DNA of 15,185 bases, taken from an uncultured Clostridia bacterium. Lineage in GTDB: Bacteria; Bacillota; Clostridia; TANB77; CAG-508. Each line of letters opens with the position of its first letter. The stretch's first letter is position 1. The notes beneath the pieces are model-generated. The model was not told the origin of the DNA. It saw only the letters and a list, made by a program, of their open reading frames with translations, and made no database searches. Both the position numbers and the translations under genes were made by a program. The stretch spans positions 1 through 15,185 of the forward strand of contig CAKPAB010000031.1 of NCBI GenBank assembly GCA_934132805.1, given 5' to 3'. This document shows positions 13,144 to 15,185 of this stretch, one piece after another.

Positions 13144-13561
13144 TCAATTCTTTGAGAAACCTGGATAAAGTTGTGCTGCAAGAGCATACATCTCATCAAA
13201 GTTTCTTTTTTCTTCAAATCGTACACTGCTACCCAATTGGGCTGTTTTTCAATCTTGTGATAATTCTGTCCGATTACATCAAAATGTAATGTATCAAACA
13301 TGTTAACCACTTCTGGCAATCCGGAAATATATAGATTCCATTTACCTTTGCACATTTTTGTGTAGAAAAATGAACCATCATATATCCGACTGTCTTTTCA
13401 TTGTCTTTAAGCTCATAAACAACTCTCGTTCCGTCTTTGAATGTTGCCTTGTTTTTCTCAATCCAAGTTGAGTAATACGGATATTCCTCAATGAACTCCT
13501 CTGTCAAACTCCGCAGACTTTCTTTAATCCTTTCGGATTCCTTCAGCTGAAAAATTTTCAT
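13144..13561 (-). pseudogene. GNAT-family N-acetyltransferase, internally deleted and frameshifted
   Basis: The ATG at 13561 has an AAAGGAG site and begins MKIFQLKESERIKES; the frame reads YELKDNEKTVGYMMVHF and KVNGIYIFPDCQ, like the central strands of a GNAT acetyl-CoA transferase. Family-like sequence then stops near 13312 and resumes in another frame with EVVNMFDTLHFDVIGQNYHKIEK and AVYDLKK, the usual C-terminal strand-helix. The acetyl-CoA pyrophosphate loop and following helix (some 30 residues) are missing, so an internal deletion is likely. A second shift at the A6 run (13206-13211) leads to NFDEMYALAAQLYPGFSKN and a stop at 13144, directly before a terminator. The product cannot bind acetyl-CoA normally. 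It follows the ASCH gene by 18 bases. The original substrate is unknown. Confidence 0.7.
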
Positions 13562-13579
13562 CTTGCATACTCCTTTCCG

Positions 13580-13981
13580 CTATTCGCTGACCTCATAATT
13601 CCAGATATTCAAATGCCCTTTGGCTGGAATCGGCTTTTCAAGTATCTCAACATCTTCCAAAATCCAAGCATATCTTCCCAAACTATATTCTCCGCATAAG
13701 AATTCCTGCTTGTCCTTCTGTATCATGTCTAAGAATTCCTGATTCATATATACGCAATCAACCAATCTGCATTTGCATATAATGTTACCATATCCCATAG
13801 GTACATTTGGAATCAGTTTAAGTAATTCACTTGTGTGCGCATCACTCCTTTTAATTTTTTTGTTACTTGCATGGATGTAAAGTTCACCTCTGTAAGATGT
13901 TTTCCAACTTCTTGTTTCGATGACTTTCTTTCCCTCTTTAATAAGAGTTGCCCATGGTTCAATAATACTTAAAACTTTCAT
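13580..13981 (-). CDS. ASCH-domain protein
   Basis: With the start at 13981 (MKVLSIIEPW) the product has 133 residues. The AAAGGTG ribosome binding site 9 bases upstream favours this ATG over one 57 bases earlier at 14038, which overlaps the broken recombinase. Recognisable ASCH/PUA-like features are EPWATLIKEGKKVIETRSW followed by YRGELYIHAS near the N-terminus, and GRYAWILEDVEIL near the C-terminus. ASCH domains are small beta-barrels thought to bind RNA or modified nucleotides; one relative (YqfB) is an acetylcytidine amidohydrolase, but this subgroup is not that enzyme. It is more GC-rich than the surrounding genes (two hand-counted 60-base lines in this segment gave 38% and 42%). It is co-oriented with the GNAT pseudogene, suggesting both came together as cargo. 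Confidence 0.75.
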   Translation of the reverse strand: MKVLSIIEPWATLIKEGKKVIETRSWKTSYRGELYIHASNKKIKRSDAHTSELLKLIPNVPMGYGNIICKCRLVDCVYMNQEFLDMIQKDKQEFLCGEYSLGRYAWILEDVEILEKPIPAKGHLNIWNYEVSE

Positions 13982-14015
13982 AGCGTATGACACCTTTCTG
14001 ATTGATATATAATTT

Positions 14016-14951
14016 TTATTTGGAAATAAATTCCACATTTATATTATACAGCATTATACCTAAAACTTGTTCTATTGGCATACCTTTATCAATAGCCATT
14101 GTTGCCATTGTTCTTCTAAATTTATGTGGATGAACTTTATTTATATTAGCCTCTTTCCCTAAATTTCTAATTAAAATTTCAATCCCTGATATTCCTAGTC
14201 TATTATAAGGTTTTATAAGTGATACAAACAATGCTTCATTATCATCAGTTCTTGTTTCAAGATATTTCTTTATATACATTTTACTCTTTGCACTAAAATA
14301 GACTTCTATTTCGCTATTACCTTTAATACAACTTCTTTCTTGAAAATTCATATCTGATATATTTAATCTCGTAATTTCTCCTACTCTCATACCAGTTGAA
14401 ATTAATAGTTCTAATATTGCTAAATCCCTTACATTTGAGCAAGTATCTCTCAGCTTTTCCAAATTTTCATCTGTTAATGTTTCTTTTACTTTTCTAGTCG
14501 TTTTTACTTTATGAATTCTTCTAACTGGGCTTTTTATAATATAATCCTCATTTTCCAACCAAGTAAAAAAACTTGATAAAGTTCTTCTTATATTATCTAT
14601 CGTTACCATACCTGCATTTGAATTATTTTTATAATCTGCTAAATAGTTTCTTAATGTTTCAGTAGTAATTCCATTTATTGGCAGGTTTACAGCATCAAAC
14701 ATTTTATTTATAGTATCTCTGTAATAATTTAAAGTTCTTTTTGAACACCCTTCGATTTCTTTAGATGATATAAACCTATTTAGAATGTCTTCATTATTCC
14801 TCTGTATTTCTTCTTTTTGACTTTGTTCTAATTTCTCAATTTTATAATATATACATATTTCTGTAAGTATTTCTTTTAATTTTATTCTTTGGTTATTGTC
14901 TAAAAAATCTTCTGTTGCATTAATTACTTTTTCTACAAATAATTCTCTCAT
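14016..14951 (-). pseudogene. Tyrosine recombinase/integrase lacking its catalytic C-terminus
   Basis: Tyrosine recombinases integrate or excise mobile DNA. This 311-residue product has the N-terminal SAM-like core-binding domain (about 55-140: SKRTLNYYRDTINKMFDAV, RRTLSSFFTWLENEDYI, SPVRRI) and the first catalytic residues: R189 in STGMRVGEITRL, and H276 with R279 in HPHKFRRTMAT. After IEQVLG (to position 14058) the expected GH...TxxxY segment is absent, replaced by IMLYNINVEFISK and a stop. The histidine or tryptophan of box II and the tyrosine nucleophile are therefore missing, and no other frame restores them. A perfect AAGGAGGT site precedes the ATG at 14951. The loss coincides with the change to more GC-rich sequence, suggesting a rearrangement breakpoint near 14057. 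It cannot cleave DNA in its present form. Confidence 0.8.
14043..14058 (-). promoter_or_regulatory. Tandem -10 elements before the ASCH gene
   Basis: Two TATAAT hexamers occur on the minus strand (14053-14058 and 14043-14048) within 20 bases of where recombinase homology stops. Neither has a good -35 at 16-18 bases. They would give a leader of about 55-65 bases for the ASCH gene. Confidence 0.35.
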
Positions 14952-15007
14952 GACAATTACCTCCTTATATTTTTTTGATAGTTTGCAGTATATAGAACTC
15001 TATCTAT

Positions 15008-15013
15008 ATTATA
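15008..15013 (-). promoter_or_regulatory. -10 element upstream of the recombinase
   Basis: TATAAT on the minus strand lies about 60 bases before the recombinase start, with a poor -35 (TTTATT). On the plus strand TTGACA at 15024-15029 faces right, but I see no plus-strand gene for it. Confidence 0.35.
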
Positions 15014-15114
15014 CAATATTTGATTGACATAATAAAAGATGAGCATATTCTATATACCCATCTAAATGTTTATATTTTTGTTCAAATTTCAAAATCAATC
15101 TCAGCGATAAATTA

Positions 15115-15183
15115 CTATTTTTCTAATTTTATTTTTTTCCATTCTTCTTTTATTTTTCTTATTACTGATATAATTAAAATTGC
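15115..15183 (-). CDS. Possible 3' end of a gene entering from the right
   Basis: One minus-strand frame is open from the window edge to a TAG at 15117, giving 22 residues: a short hydrophobic run AILIISVIRKI followed by a lysine-rich end KEEWKKIKLEK. It could be the last transmembrane segment and tail of a membrane protein. The fragment is too short to exclude chance. Confidence 0.25.
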   Translation of the reverse strand, partial: AILIISVIRKIKEEWKKIKLEK

Positions 15184-15185
15184 TT

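Larger units (their letters stand above)
13103..14951 (-). mobile_element. Remnant of a horizontally acquired segment
   Basis: A truncated tyrosine recombinase, a more GC-rich ASCH-GNAT pair and a pseudogenised acetyltransferase lie together between tatD and the right edge. I could not find defined ends, target duplications or an attachment site, so the limits given are only those of the terminator and the recombinase start. Confidence 0.4.

Noticed and set aside
13074..13355. A 93-codon minus-strand frame as a separate gene
   Set aside because: Its middle is the C-terminal part of the broken acetyltransferase, and its end runs through the terminator at 13103-13132; it has no ribosome binding site of its own.
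15024..15108. A plus-strand promoter and short ORF facing right of the recombinase
   Set aside because: TTGACA is present but the -10 is poor, and the only following frame is about 15 codons without a ribosome binding site.
1..15185. CRISPR array or complete insertion sequence
   Set aside because: No regularly spaced repeats, transposase or terminal inverted repeats were seen.

Overview
The window comes from a low-GC Firmicute, most likely a spore-forming member of the Clostridia. The supporting evidence is AT-rich coding sequence, strong AGGAGG-type ribosome binding sites, consensus TTGACA-N17-TATAAT promoters, tRNAs with encoded CCA, TypA, DinB and FtsZ of Gram-positive type, and the start of a spore photoproduct lyase gene at the left edge. 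Almost every gene is on the minus strand. Only the RelA/SpoT-type alarmone synthetase is on the plus strand.

Positions 1-4.9 kb (transcribed right to left): a small protein gene, ftsZ, a membrane-anchored unknown protein, a PflX-type radical SAM protein, thyA and folA (dTMP/folate metabolism), then the 5' third of a spore photoproduct lyase-like gene cut by the window edge. The FtsZ is divergent and ends right after its globular core, with no C-terminal linker or tail peptide. The lyase start codon lies inside a long inverted repeat.

Positions 4.9-8 kb: tRNA-Tyr with its own promoter and terminator, dinB (start corrected to 6379 because the longer ORF runs into its promoter), an orphan 2,4-diaminopentanoate dehydrogenase-like oxidoreductase, a dense cluster of large dyads with no obvious role (7636-7765), and a CAU tRNA with its own terminator and promoter.

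Positions 8-11.7 kb: a plus-strand synthetase-only alarmone gene with a promoter and terminator of its own, convergent with a typA-trmR-like operon driven by a perfect-consensus promoter.

Positions 11.7-15.2 kb is the degraded, accessory part. It holds a 345-base gene-free stretch, a deoxyribosyltransferase-like gene, a tatD gene with both a metal-ligand substitution and a frameshift, a GNAT acetyltransferase pseudogene, an ASCH-domain gene, and a tyrosine recombinase that has lost its catalytic C-terminus. The GNAT-ASCH segment is visibly more GC-rich than its neighbours (38-42% in two hand-counted 60-base lines, against 20-27% in tatD and recombinase lines) and abuts the broken end of the recombinase. 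This suggests a decaying horizontally acquired insert. I see no CRISPR array, no complete insertion sequence, and no gene cluster that clearly forms a new multi-gene system. The most unusual items are the tail-less FtsZ, the splB leader structure, the dyad cluster and the decayed island.
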